Below are positions 51,077 through 58,936 of a stretch of 64,000 nucleotides of DNA, in pieces; position 1 is the first letter of the stretch; each line of letters begins with the position of its first letter. Under the pieces are notes generated by a model. It searched no databases. It was not told the origin of the DNA and worked only from the letters and a program-made list of their open reading frames with translations. Source of the DNA: an uncultured Phycisphaerales bacterium (GTDB taxonomy: Bacteria; Planctomycetota; Phycisphaerae; WQYP01); assembly GCA_903845195.1 (NCBI GenBank), contig CAIMWO010000024.1, forward strand, positions 81,545 to 145,544. The letters are read 5' to 3'. The position numbers and the translations under genes are program-made.

Positions 51077-52123
51077 ATGTCCCTATCCTACGAAAAAGCT
51101 GGCGTGTCGATCGACACCGCCGATGCCGCGAAAAAACAGATGGCCGAAACCATGGCCGCCAAAGACCCCCGGATCCTGCATCGGCCCGGCGCCTTCGCCA
51201 GCCTCTTCGAAGCCTCCTTTCCCGGCATCAAGCAGCCCGTGCTGGTCATGAAGACCGAGGAACCGGGCTCCAAACAGAAAATCGCCTTTCAGCATGGCCG
51301 CCCCGCTTCCATCGCCTATGACATGATCAATCACCTGATCGATGACATCATCGTCGTCGGCGCCAAACCGGTGGCCGTGCAGGACTGCATCGTCTGCGGA
51401 AAACTCCAAAAGGATGTCGTGCTCTCCCTCGTGCAGGCGATCAACGATGCCTGCCGGGCCAATGACTGCTTCCTCCTCGGCGGCGAAACGTCCGAACAGC
51501 CCGGCGTGCTCGAAGCGGGCCTTTACATCCTCTCGAGCTCGATCGTCGGCGTCGTCGAAAAATCGAAAATCATCGATGGACGCGCGATTGCCCTGGGCGA
51601 TACCGTCATTGCGGTGCCCTCCAATGGCCTGCACACCAACGGCTACTCGCTGGTGCGGGCACTCATGGCCCAACATCCGCAACTGATCACCGAATCGATC
51701 CAATCCCCCCAAGGCCAGCCTGAAACCTTCCTCGACGCCATCCTTAAACCCCACACCTGCTACTTCCAGGCCTTCAAAGGACTCTTCGACAACCCCGCAA
51801 TCCATGGCATCGCCCACATCACCGGCGGCGGCATCGCCGGCAACCTCAACCGCATCCTCCCCCCCACCATGAATGCCACCATCGACGCGTCGGCCCTCCG
51901 CATCCTGCCGCTCTTCAAACGCATCCAGCAACTCGGCAACGTCCCCGAGGCCGACATGCTCAAAACCTTCAACTGCGGCATCGGCATGACCATCGTCTGC
52001 TCGCCAGCCGTCGTCGAAAGCGTGGTCAGCCATCTCAAGCCGTTCGGTCTGGGCGCCTACCCCATCGGAACGATCGTCGCAGGCGACGCCACCGTCACCT
52101 ACAAAAATTCTGTGCAGTGGTAA
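51077..52123 (+). CDS. purM: Phosphoribosylformylglycinamidine cyclo-ligase (AIR synthetase)
   Basis: 348 residues, normal length. It closes the imidazole ring (FGAM to AIR) with ATP in purine synthesis. Characteristic segments: SLSYEKAGVSIDTADAAKKQM, YDMINHLIDDIIVVGAKPVAVQDCI, FLLGGETSEQPGVLEAG (ATP-binding), VIAVPSNGLHTNGYSLVRAL and GIAHITGGGIAGNLNRILP. GGAGACTAAG precedes the ATG at 51077. The gene stands alone between tRNA-Arg and a terminator. Confidence 0.96.
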   Translation: MSLSYEKAGVSIDTADAAKKQMAETMAAKDPRILHRPGAFASLFEASFPGIKQPVLVMKTEEPGSKQKIAFQHGRPASIAYDMINHLIDDIIVVGAKPVAVQDCIVCGKLQKDVVLSLVQAINDACRANDCFLLGGETSEQPGVLEAGLYILSSSIVGVVEKSKIIDGRAIALGDTVIAVPSNGLHTNGYSLVRALMAQHPQLITESIQSPQGQPETFLDAILKPHTCYFQAFKGLFDNPAIHGIAHITGGGIAGNLNRILPPTMNATIDASALRILPLFKRIQQLGNVPEADMLKTFNCGIGMTIVCSPAVVESVVSHLKPFGLGAYPIGTIVAGDATVTYKNSVQW

Positions 52124-52170
52124 ACCGTCCCCGCCCTCGAAATTACCCCCAACGCCAATATGCCAACGAA

Positions 52171-52196
52171 AAGAGCCTACCATCCGGTAGGCTCTT
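52171..52196. terminator. Bidirectional terminator between purM and the small basic protein gene
   Basis: 11-base-pair perfect stem (52171-52181 with 52186-52196, AAGAGCCTACC) and ATCC loop. On the minus strand the stem ends in TTTT (plus A4 at 52169-52172); on the plus strand only a modest T-rich stretch (TCTATTTG) follows. Confidence 0.8.
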
Positions 52197-52264
52197 CTAT
52201 TTGCTGTTATATATCGGCAGCGCGCACCTTGAGTCAGGTTACGCAACAACAACCGATCCCGCGA

Positions 52265-52345
52265 TCACTGGATGTGATGGCGAGCCTTCCACTTGGAATG
52301 ACGCTTCTTGGAACCAATCTTACGGCGGCGACGCGGCTTGGGCAT
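52265..52345 (-). CDS. 26-residue highly basic protein, ribosomal protein-like
   Basis: MPKPRRRRKIGSKKRHSKWK followed by ARHHIQ. Of 26 residues, 12 are Lys or Arg and three are His. An exact AGAGGA Shine-Dalgarno lies 8 bases before the ATG, a TTGACT-N17-TACATT promoter lies upstream, and a hairpin terminator lies downstream. Composition and size resemble tiny ribosomal proteins (bTHX, bS22 or the AURKAIP1/COX24-type peptides), which bind rRNA; assignment to one of these is inference. It is too short for ordinary gene calling and is flanked by non-coding sequence on both sides. Confidence 0.75.
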   Translation of the reverse strand: MPKPRRRRKIGSKKRHSKWKARHHIQ

Positions 52346-52385
52346 TTGAAATATCCTCTGTGCTTAACGTTCTGTCGAGCGAGGT

Positions 52386-52414
52386 AATGTACCGGCCCAC
52401 GCCACTAGAGTCAA
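52386..52414 (-). promoter_or_regulatory. Sigma-70-type promoter of the 26-residue protein gene
   Basis: Minus-strand TTGACT (52414-52409), 17-base spacer, TACATT (52391-52386). Transcription would start near 52379, about 34 bases before the ATG at 52345. Confidence 0.72.
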
Positions 52415-52543
52415 ACCCGCCGGACTCATTCTCGCCACGGAATCCGATTATTCAGCCTGCCAATCGATGCCGCGCGAACATTCGCAAATCGGCGACGTAG
52501 GAATGTCAGAGACACGAAGCCGATCCATCACCGGAGGCACGCG

Positions 52544-53434
52544 ATGAACCCCATCACACTCTACCTGGCCTCGGGCGAATCCTTATTCACCGGCGGATTG
52601 CTGTTGATCGTCGCCGCGCTTCTCTCCTTCCGCAAAACCAGCAAATGGGGATTGCGCTTCCTCAACCTGCTGGCGTGGATCGCATTGGCCATGATCGTCA
52701 TGGCCTCCGCACCCTTCCATTGGGCGATCTACGGCGGACTGGCGATTCTCTTCCTGGCATGGTTTGTCGCCGCCAATGCTAGGAGGCTGCACCGCAGCTC
52801 CGCGCACAAGACCTTCGCCGCCCTGCTGATCAGTCTCCTCCTCTTCATGGGGATTACGGAACTCCGCTTCCGGCCGACGCCCGTCCTCGCCCACGCCAAC
52901 CATCGCGCGCTCTATGTCGTCGGTGATTCGATTTCATCCGGAATAGTCAGCGGCTATCCCCCCTGGCCGGAGGTATTTCAAAACACCTATGGAATTCACG
53001 TGGTCAATCTCTCACAGCCCGGCATCGGCGCAGCCGAAGCGGTGGCCCCGGCACGAAAAATTCCGGATGACGACGCCCTGGTCCTGATCGAAATCGGCGG
53101 CAACGATTTGCTCTCCGGCGAATCCACCGAGGATTTCCGTAAAGACTTGCTCCAATTGATGACAGCACTCTGGCGGCCCCAGCGCACGCTCGTCATGATG
53201 GAATTGCCCTTGCTCCCCCACCGAATGGGTTACGGCCAGGTCCAGCGTGATCTGGCCGAGAAATATCACGTAACGCTCATCCCAAAACGGCATTTCATTC
53301 ACGTGCTTGGCGGCGCCGATGCCACCTCTGACGGCCTGCACCTTTCAGAAGCGGGCACAAAACGGATGGCGGAATTTGTCCATGAAATCGTCGGGCCGGC
53401 CCTGGTAGCCACACCTCAGTCAAACCCACATTAA
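52544..53434 (+). CDS. GDSL/SGNH-family hydrolase with N-terminal membrane helices
   Basis: 296 residues. Three membrane helices occupy ~1-115 (SLFTGGLLLIVAALLSF, FLNLLAWIALAMIVMASAPF, WAIYGGLAILFLAWFVAA, with KTFAALLISLLLFMGIT as a possible fourth). The SGNH domain follows: block I VVGDSISSG (~127), block II around GIGAAEA, block III IEIGGNDLL and block V TSDGLHLSEAG with the catalytic Asp and His. Likely an esterase acting outside the cytoplasm, for example on an acylated glycan or lipid. GGAGG precedes the ATG. The stop overlaps the convergent glycosyltransferase gene by four bases. Confidence 0.88.
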   Translation: MNPITLYLASGESLFTGGLLLIVAALLSFRKTSKWGLRFLNLLAWIALAMIVMASAPFHWAIYGGLAILFLAWFVAANARRLHRSSAHKTFAALLISLLLFMGITELRFRPTPVLAHANHRALYVVGDSISSGIVSGYPPWPEVFQNTYGIHVVNLSQPGIGAAEAVAPARKIPDDDALVLIEIGGNDLLSGESTEDFRKDLLQLMTALWRPQRTLVMMELPLLPHRMGYGQVQRDLAEKYHVTLIPKRHFIHVLGGADATSDGLHLSEAGTKRMAEFVHEIVGPALVATPQSNPH

Positions 53435-54435
53435 CCGCGGTTCGGCGGCAAAATCCCGCCGTTCGGACCGCCCACCGCAGCCGTATCAGTAAAATTGACC
53501 AGCTCATCAACAATGTACAGCGGCCGCCCCTGCATCTGCTCATACGTCCGCGCCAGATACTCCCCCACCAGTCCGATCAGGAAAATCTGCACGCCACCGA
53601 GCATCAGAATCGCGATGTAGAGAAACGTGAAGCCGGGCTGGCGATACGGCGTGCCATCAGGATTATGCCAAAAGAAAAACTGGTAGATGACCACCAGTGT
53701 CCAGAGCATCGCGCCCGTCGCCAGCAGTGAACCGAGCCACGTGGCGATCTTCAGCGGCGCCGTCGTAAACCCGGTCAGCGAATCGATCGCGAGTTTGACG
53801 AGCTTCACGTAGTTATAGTTCGACTTGCCCGCGAAACGCGGAGCACGGACGAACGGCACCCCCGTGGCGCGAAAACCCGTCCAGCAGATCATCCCGCGCA
53901 CAAAGCGATTGCGCTCCGGCAGCGCATTGAACGCGTCGACCACCTTGCGATCCATCAGTCGGAAATCCCCCGTATCTTTCGGCAAGTCAATCTTGGCCAG
54001 CTTGCGCATCAGCCGGTAGAAAAGCCAACTCGTCAGCCGCTTGAGCACCGTCTCTTCATTCCGTTTCGAACGCACACCGTAAACCAGTTGAAAGCCCTCT
54101 TTCCATTTTTCATACATCGGCCCAATGACCGCGGGCGGATCCTGCAGATCCGAGTCGATCAGCACAATCGCCTGCCCCCGAACATAACGCAGCCCCGCCG
54201 TTGATGCCGCTTCATGGCCGAAATTCCGCGAGAAGGAGACCACGCGCACCGTCGCATCAGTCGCCGCAATGCCCGCAGCCACCTGCAATGATGCATCCTT
54301 CGAGCCATCATTAACCAGGATGAGTTCGTAGGGCACGCCCAGCGCATCCACCGCCGCATGCACCTGCCGAACGAACTCGGCAATGCCCTCGGCTTCGTTA
54401 TACATCGGAGAGACAATAGAGATGATCGGCGCCAT
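53431..54435 (-). CDS. Family 2 glycosyltransferase, DPM1/GtrB-like with C-terminal membrane helices
   Basis: 334 residues. GT2 domain at the N-terminus: IISIVSPMYNEAEGIAEFV, LILVNDGSKDASL, VIVLIDSDLQDPP-type motif (AIVLIDSDLQDPPAVI) with the metal-binding DSD, and TGDFRLMDRKVVDAF. Two C-terminal membrane helices (WLGSLLATGAMLWTLVVIYQFFF; FTFLYIAILMLGGVQIFLIGLVGEYL) match polyprenyl-phosphate glycosyltransferases, which charge a lipid carrier with a sugar for later use in the periplasm. ATG at 54435 was chosen; a TTG at 54483 would add 16 residues. Confidence 0.9.
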   Translation of the reverse strand: MAPIISIVSPMYNEAEGIAEFVRQVHAAVDALGVPYELILVNDGSKDASLQVAAGIAATDATVRVVSFSRNFGHEAASTAGLRYVRGQAIVLIDSDLQDPPAVIGPMYEKWKEGFQLVYGVRSKRNEETVLKRLTSWLFYRLMRKLAKIDLPKDTGDFRLMDRKVVDAFNALPERNRFVRGMICWTGFRATGVPFVRAPRFAGKSNYNYVKLVKLAIDSLTGFTTAPLKIATWLGSLLATGAMLWTLVVIYQFFFWHNPDGTPYRQPGFTFLYIAILMLGGVQIFLIGLVGEYLARTYEQMQGRPLYIVDELVNFTDTAAVGGPNGGILPPNRG

Positions 54436-54492
54436 GCCCGGAATTTTACGGGCAAACGCACCGCGTGGGAATCTCGCGATCAAAAGGAAAGA

Positions 54493-55836
54493 TCACTTGC
54501 GGAAGAAAAGCCGTCTTGGCAGCGACCGCAGGCCTTCGATGAACGCCGCCAGCCGCAACCGCGTCTGAAACCGGGCCAGTTGCGGATCCTCCGGCGCGAT
54601 ATCCAGCGCCTCGCGAAGCCAGTAGCGGGCCCGCGTGAAATCCTTCTTGGAGAGATACGCCATCGCCAGATTGTGCATCGCCAGCATGAACTTGGGCTGT
54701 ATCCGCAGCACGATCCGGGCCTGCTCGATCCCCTCGTCCAGCCGGCCGGCCGTCAGCAGCGTTACCGCCAACTCATGCCGGGCCGTCGCATTCTGTGGAT
54801 TGGTCGTCACGACGCGTTTGAACGCCGTCTGTGCCGAAGCCAGTTGATCCAGTTCCATGAACAGATGCCCAAGTTCCACCAGAATGTTCTCCTGGTTGGA
54901 CTGCTGGGCCAGTTCGCAGTTGCCGTGGAAGAGCGCCTCGGAACGGTCATTCTGCTGCAGATAAATCTGCGCGATGCGCAGGTGCGCGCCGGAATACGTG
55001 CGATCGATCTTCAGCACCCTGCGAAACTGTTCGAGGGCGAACTTCGCGTCATCGACGTCCGCCCCCTGCATCGACAACATGCCCAAATGATAATTGGCCG
55101 TGCATTCGTCCGGCGCCAGTTCCAGCACCTGGCGGAATTTTTCCGCCGCCGCCTCGGGCATATTCCGCTCGACCAGCAGTTCACCCAAATCCAGCAGCAC
55201 GTCCAGATCGCCCGGCGTGCAACGCAATTCCTCGATGAAGTGCTCGTGCGCCTCGGCAAGCTGACCCTTCGCCCACAGCGCATCGCCGATCCGGGCGTGC
55301 ACCTGCGGATGATCCGGCGAAATCTCCAGCACCTGGTGCCAGCACCACAGCGCCCGGTCATATTGTCCCTGCGCAAACGCCGTGTTGCCGACGTTGTAAT
55401 AACACTGCGGGCAGTTTTCCCGATATTGCTGCGCGAGGAAAAACATTTCCTCCGCCTTCTCGAATTCGCCTTTTTCCGTGTGGGAAACGATGCGATTGCA
55501 GTAGCAAGGCTCAAACGACGAATCGATCGCTTCGATCCGCTTGAAATAACCGATTGCCTCATCGAACCGCCCCATGCGGTTGCAGTCGTACCCCAGCGCG
55601 TTGAGCAGTTCCACATCCTCCGGCTCCATCTCCAGAGCCAGCTTGAAGGATGCGATCGCCTCTTCGTGCCGGTCCATGGCGTCGTACGTCAGGCCGAGAT
55701 TGAAATGCCACGAACCGTTGAAAGGATTGATCGAGATGGCCGCCTGAAGTTCGTGCAGGGCTTCCTCCCAGCGCCCGCGCTCGTAGAGCTCGTGCGCCTT
55801 TTCCACCCGTTTCTCAGCATCATCCCATTCAGTCAT
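54493..55836 (-). CDS. Tetratricopeptide repeat protein
   Basis: 447 residues made almost entirely of TPR units of ~34 residues (examples: LHELQAAISINPFNGSWHFNLGLTYDAMDRHEEAI, VELLNALGYDCNRMGRFDEAIGYFKRIEAI, AHLRIAQIYLQQNDRSEALF). No signal peptide, so a cytoplasmic scaffold is likely. It starts 17 codons into a charged helix (EWDDAEKRVEKAHELYERGRW). GAGGAG lies 11 bases before the ATG. The glycosyltransferase gene follows 57 bases downstream in the same direction; a shared role in envelope assembly is possible but unproven. Confidence 0.88.
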   Translation of the reverse strand: MTEWDDAEKRVEKAHELYERGRWEEALHELQAAISINPFNGSWHFNLGLTYDAMDRHEEAIASFKLALEMEPEDVELLNALGYDCNRMGRFDEAIGYFKRIEAIDSSFEPCYCNRIVSHTEKGEFEKAEEMFFLAQQYRENCPQCYYNVGNTAFAQGQYDRALWCWHQVLEISPDHPQVHARIGDALWAKGQLAEAHEHFIEELRCTPGDLDVLLDLGELLVERNMPEAAAEKFRQVLELAPDECTANYHLGMLSMQGADVDDAKFALEQFRRVLKIDRTYSGAHLRIAQIYLQQNDRSEALFHGNCELAQQSNQENILVELGHLFMELDQLASAQTAFKRVVTTNPQNATARHELAVTLLTAGRLDEGIEQARIVLRIQPKFMLAMHNLAMAYLSKKDFTRARYWLREALDIAPEDPQLARFQTRLRLAAFIEGLRSLPRRLFFRK

Positions 55837-55960
55837 TGCTGGCGTATCTCCTCACGCGACTGCATCGATGCTATCAAAGCGACCTCGTCAATGGAAGGGG
55901 TGAGAGCAGTTTCCAGCGCAAAGGCTCAAGCAACAGGTGTCATGTTGACCCACCGGCACC

Positions 55961-55991
55961 CTTGAAAATTGAAAATTGATAATTGAAAATT
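55961..55991. repeat. TTTTCAATTATCAATTTTC repeat after moaE
   Basis: In the moaE direction it reads GAATTTTCAATTATCAATTTTC and continues with more of the same, 15-46 bases after the stop codon. Same family and sense orientation as the copies after neuA and hpnH. Confidence 0.65.
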
Positions 55992-56006
55992 CGCCCTTAA
56001 ACCTTC

Positions 56007-56429
56007 TTACCGCTTCTCCGCCTGCCACTGCGCCGCGTTCGCATACACCTCTTTCTTCCAGATCGGCGCAATCTTCTTAAGCTCGTCGATCAAATAACGG
56101 CAAGCCTCAAAAGCCTCACTCCGATGGGGCGTCCCCACGGCCACAATCACACTCGCCTCTCCCACAGCCACCCGGCCGATGCGATGCCAGACCACACAAT
56201 GGATCACCGGCCACCGACCGCGCGCCCCCGCAACCAGCCGCCGAATTTCGGATACCGCCATGGCCTCGTAGGCCTCGTATTCGAGCGCCACCAGCGCCCC
56301 AAATTCCGCATGCTCCTCCGCACGCGTCGTCCCCAGAAACAGGTCGATCCCGCCAGCTTCTGGGCAAGTTACCTGGCGCACCGCCGCAGCGACATCGAGC
56401 GCTTCCGAACATATCCGAATATCGTCCAA
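56007..56429 (-). CDS. moaE: Molybdopterin synthase catalytic subunit
   Basis: 140 residues. With MoaD it inserts two sulfurs into cyclic pyranopterin monophosphate to make molybdopterin. Family segments: GGIDLFLGTTRAEEHAEFGALVALEYEAYEAMA, IHCVVWHRIGRVAVGEASVIVAVGTPHRSEAFEACRYLIDELKKIAPIWKKE, containing the conserved Lys residues near KKIAPIWKKE. The start is TTG at 56429; its Shine-Dalgarno GGAGG overlaps the final Gly-Gly codons of moaD. Confidence 0.93.
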   Translation of the reverse strand: MDDIRICSEALDVAAAVRQVTCPEAGGIDLFLGTTRAEEHAEFGALVALEYEAYEAMAVSEIRRLVAGARGRWPVIHCVVWHRIGRVAVGEASVIVAVGTPHRSEAFEACRYLIDELKKIAPIWKKEVYANAAQWQAEKR

Positions 56430-56431
56430 CC

Positions 56432-56698
56432 TTAACCTCCACTCACCGGCGGAATCACCGCCAGTTCATCGCCGTCACGCAGTGCTCGGGCCGCATCCGC
56501 ATATTCGCGATTAACCGCCAGCATCAGCCCATTATTCCATGTCATTTTCGACCAGCGCTGCCGCAGCACCTCTAACACCTCCCCCACCGTCGCCCCGTCA
56601 CGAAGCTCCAACTCCACCTGCCGCGTCCCCGCCCGTTCGGCAATGTTGGCAAACAGTTTCACCACGATCCGCACAAGACGCTCCGGCAAATGCACCAT
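56432..56698 (-). CDS. moaD: Molybdopterin synthase sulfur carrier subunit
   Basis: 88 residues, ubiquitin-like fold. VRIVVKLFANIAERAGTRQVELEL, then GATVGEVLEVL and LAVNREYADAARALRDGDELAVIPPVSGG; the C-terminal Gly-Gly is the thiocarboxylate attachment site. ATG at 56698 follows a weak GAG; an alternative upstream extension is not MoaD-like. moaE starts two bases after the stop. The other molybdopterin genes (moaA, moaC, moeA) are not in the window. Confidence 0.92.
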   Translation of the reverse strand: MVHLPERLVRIVVKLFANIAERAGTRQVELELRDGATVGEVLEVLRQRWSKMTWNNGLMLAVNREYADAARALRDGDELAVIPPVSGG

Positions 56699-56730
56699 CT
56701 CAAGATACTGCCCGAAACCCCTAATCCCAC

Positions 56731-57309
56731 TTAGCGCACCAACGTTCGAACCAAAAGACCAAGAACATCCGTGGCTATCCCGACGCCGTCGATCCCGTCG
56801 ATTCCATTGAAAATACTGCCCCCCGACTGGTGTACCACTTCTGCAGGCATCGAACGGCCTCCCCATGATGCGTACATCGCCGCCGCCTTCTCCCGCATCG
56901 CCACAATCTTCGGATCATCACTCATCATCAGTTCCTGGTACAACCGCCGCAGAAGATTCTTCTCCCCCGTATCGAGCCACAGGCCATTACATTTCCTGCA
57001 GCAATCGACATCCACCGGAATCATCGGGTGGAATCGATCCTTCGACATCACCTTCTCGCACTCCGGACAACGCAGTTCGCCTTTACTGTTGGATTCCATG
57101 ACCACCGCCGCCAAATCCTCCAGCGATGAATCCGGTTGCCCCTCCGGCGTTTGCCCCTCCCGTAACGCCGCCACATCCAGATTCACCAACCGCATCAGTG
57201 CAAAATGTCCAATCCATGTGCCATAACAACTCGAACAATCCATCATGCGCAGGTTGTTCTCGTATTCGATCCGGGTCATCGGTACGTAGCAGTTCGGACA
57301 CCGTGGCAT
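56731..57309 (-). CDS. Zinc-finger (TFIIB-type) protein
   Basis: 192 residues. Two zinc-binding units: MPRCPNCYVPMTRIEYENNLRMMDCSSCYGTW (~1-32) and LRCPECEKVMSKDRF...VDCCRKCNGLWLDTGE (~80-114), both of the zf-TFIIB / DUF form with Cys-x2-Cys pairs. A short charged helix (LLRRLYQELMMSDDPKIVAMREKAAAMYASW) and a Gly/Ile-rich tail with NGIDGIDGVGIATDVLGLL follow. Possibly membrane-attached through the tail. Function unknown. It lies 32 bases upstream of moaD in the same direction. Confidence 0.82.
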   Translation of the reverse strand: MPRCPNCYVPMTRIEYENNLRMMDCSSCYGTWIGHFALMRLVNLDVAALREGQTPEGQPDSSLEDLAAVVMESNSKGELRCPECEKVMSKDRFHPMIPVDVDCCRKCNGLWLDTGEKNLLRRLYQELMMSDDPKIVAMREKAAAMYASWGGRSMPAEVVHQSGGSIFNGIDGIDGVGIATDVLGLLVRTLVR

Positions 57310-57429
57310 CGAAGACTCCTCAAAGAAGAACGCGCGTCGGAGAATTCAGGGCGACGAAGGGATAATACGGCGACCGACCTCGCAAACAAACTCTCTCACG
57401 TCACCACCGCCCATCCACCCGCAAATCAT

Positions 57430-57475
57430 CCCCCCCCCACAAGCCGTTTCGCTGGAAATGAAAAAGTAATTCCAG
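57430..57475 (+). promoter_or_regulatory. C9 tract and small inverted repeat upstream of the RND operon
   Basis: Nine consecutive C bases (57430-57438), then CTGGAA (57452-57457) and TTCCAG (57470-57475) as a 6-base inverted repeat with a 12-base spacer. They lie 80-125 bases before the adaptor start codon, where a promoter or repressor site would be expected. The function is inferred from position only. Confidence 0.4.
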
Positions 57476-57554
57476 TATGCTAATAGTTTCGATTTGGATA
57501 TAAACAACCAGTCCGGCAGACGCCCATACCCATGGAAAAAGGAACAAGCCACCC

Positions 57555-58904
57555 ATGCCACCATCACGCATCTTCCACTCTGCCATGATCCTGTCGCTTC
57601 TGCTGGCGGCAACCGGGCTCTCCGGCTGCGGCAAGTCTGACGCAGCACCCAGCACCACCCAGGCCTCCGTCACACCCGCCGCCAAGCCGGTCTCCGTCAC
57701 GGTCGTTCCGGCAAAATCCATGGACCTGCAGCGCTCCGTTCGCATCGTCGGCTCGCTGGCCGCTATCGAAAAACCGGCACTGAGCAACCGCGTCACCGGC
57801 ACCGTCAGCAAGATCTACGTCGATGTCGGCGATCGCGTCGCACCCAGCAAGTCCGGCGAGCCCGGCCGCAAATTGCTGGAAATCGAATCCCGCCGTTTCG
57901 ACCTTGCCGTCCAAAACGCCGCAGCCGTCCTCGAAGAAACCCTTTCCCGCCTCGGTCTCAAAACTATTCCCAGCGAAAATTTCGATATCGACCAGACCGC
58001 ACCCGTCCAGCGCGCCCAAAGCGAATATGACAACGCCAAGCAAAAACTCGACCGCTCCACTCCGCTCTACCAGCAGAAAATCATGAAGGAGTTTGAATAC
58101 TTCGATATTCAGTCGGCATTCAAGGTGGCGGAAAGCAACTTGCAGGTATCCCGCGATCAAGCCCGATCCCTGCTGGCCAAGGCCCGCCAGGACCAGGCCA
58201 ACCTCGATCTCAGAAAGAAAGATCTTGAAGACACGAGCATCTGCTCACCCGACGGCAGCAATCCCGACGGCGTCGTGATCGCCAGCTATACCGTCAGCGA
58301 ACGCAAGGTAAGCGTGGGCGAATACCTCAAGGAATCCACGCCGCTGTTCGTCCTCGTCGCAGACTCCACACTGAAACTACAGGCCCGCGTCCCCGAACGC
58401 TTCCTGGCCGATGTCGCCCTCAAGAGCAAGGTCCTCTTCTCCGTCGATGCCTACGCCGGCAAAACGTTTGAAGGCACCGTCCACGCGATTGATCCCTCCG
58501 TCGATCCGGCCAGCCGCACTTTCATGATCGAAGCCTACGTCGACAACCCCGCCTCCATCGACCACCAGCCCAACCCCTACCTCCTCCATCCCGGCTCCTT
58601 TGTTCAAGGCAACATCATGACCAAGCTCGATCCGGCACGCGTGATGGTTCCCATTGAAGCCCTCACCAGCTTCGTCGGCGTCACGAAAGCCTATGTCGTC
58701 GTTCCGGGCTCCTCGCCCGCCAAAGTAAAAGCCGTCGATGTGGAACGCGGCCAGCAGGAAGGCCAATGGGTCGAAACCCTCTCCGGCATCCATGCAGACG
58801 ACCTCGTCGTCACCACCGGCGCCACCAAACTCTTCGACGGCAGCCTTGTCGAAATCGAAACCTCCTCCGCCACCGCCAGCGCACCGGCCACCGAATCGCA
58901 TTGA
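57555..58904 (+). CDS. RND efflux periplasmic adaptor (membrane fusion lipoprotein)
   Basis: 449 residues. Signal peptide with lipobox GLSGCG (Cys ~24), then the HlyD/AcrA-like adaptor: first beta/lipoyl half (VGSLAAIEKPALSNRVTGTVSKIYVDVGDRV), a coiled-coil hairpin (~100-215, LAVQNAAAVLEETLSRLG to AKARQDQANLDLRKKDLED), second lipoyl half (GVVIASYTVSERKVSVGEYLKESTPLFVLV) and a C-terminal beta-barrel/membrane-proximal part. It links the inner-membrane pump encoded 32 bases downstream to an outer-membrane channel. No TolC-type gene is in the window. Confidence 0.9.
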   Translation: MPPSRIFHSAMILSLLLAATGLSGCGKSDAAPSTTQASVTPAAKPVSVTVVPAKSMDLQRSVRIVGSLAAIEKPALSNRVTGTVSKIYVDVGDRVAPSKSGEPGRKLLEIESRRFDLAVQNAAAVLEETLSRLGLKTIPSENFDIDQTAPVQRAQSEYDNAKQKLDRSTPLYQQKIMKEFEYFDIQSAFKVAESNLQVSRDQARSLLAKARQDQANLDLRKKDLEDTSICSPDGSNPDGVVIASYTVSERKVSVGEYLKESTPLFVLVADSTLKLQARVPERFLADVALKSKVLFSVDAYAGKTFEGTVHAIDPSVDPASRTFMIEAYVDNPASIDHQPNPYLLHPGSFVQGNIMTKLDPARVMVPIEALTSFVGVTKAYVVVPGSSPAKVKAVDVERGQQEGQWVETLSGIHADDLVVTTGATKLFDGSLVEIETSSATASAPATESH

Positions 58905-58936
58905 TTTCTCTTTTCCCATGGAAGAAGTAGCTGCCC

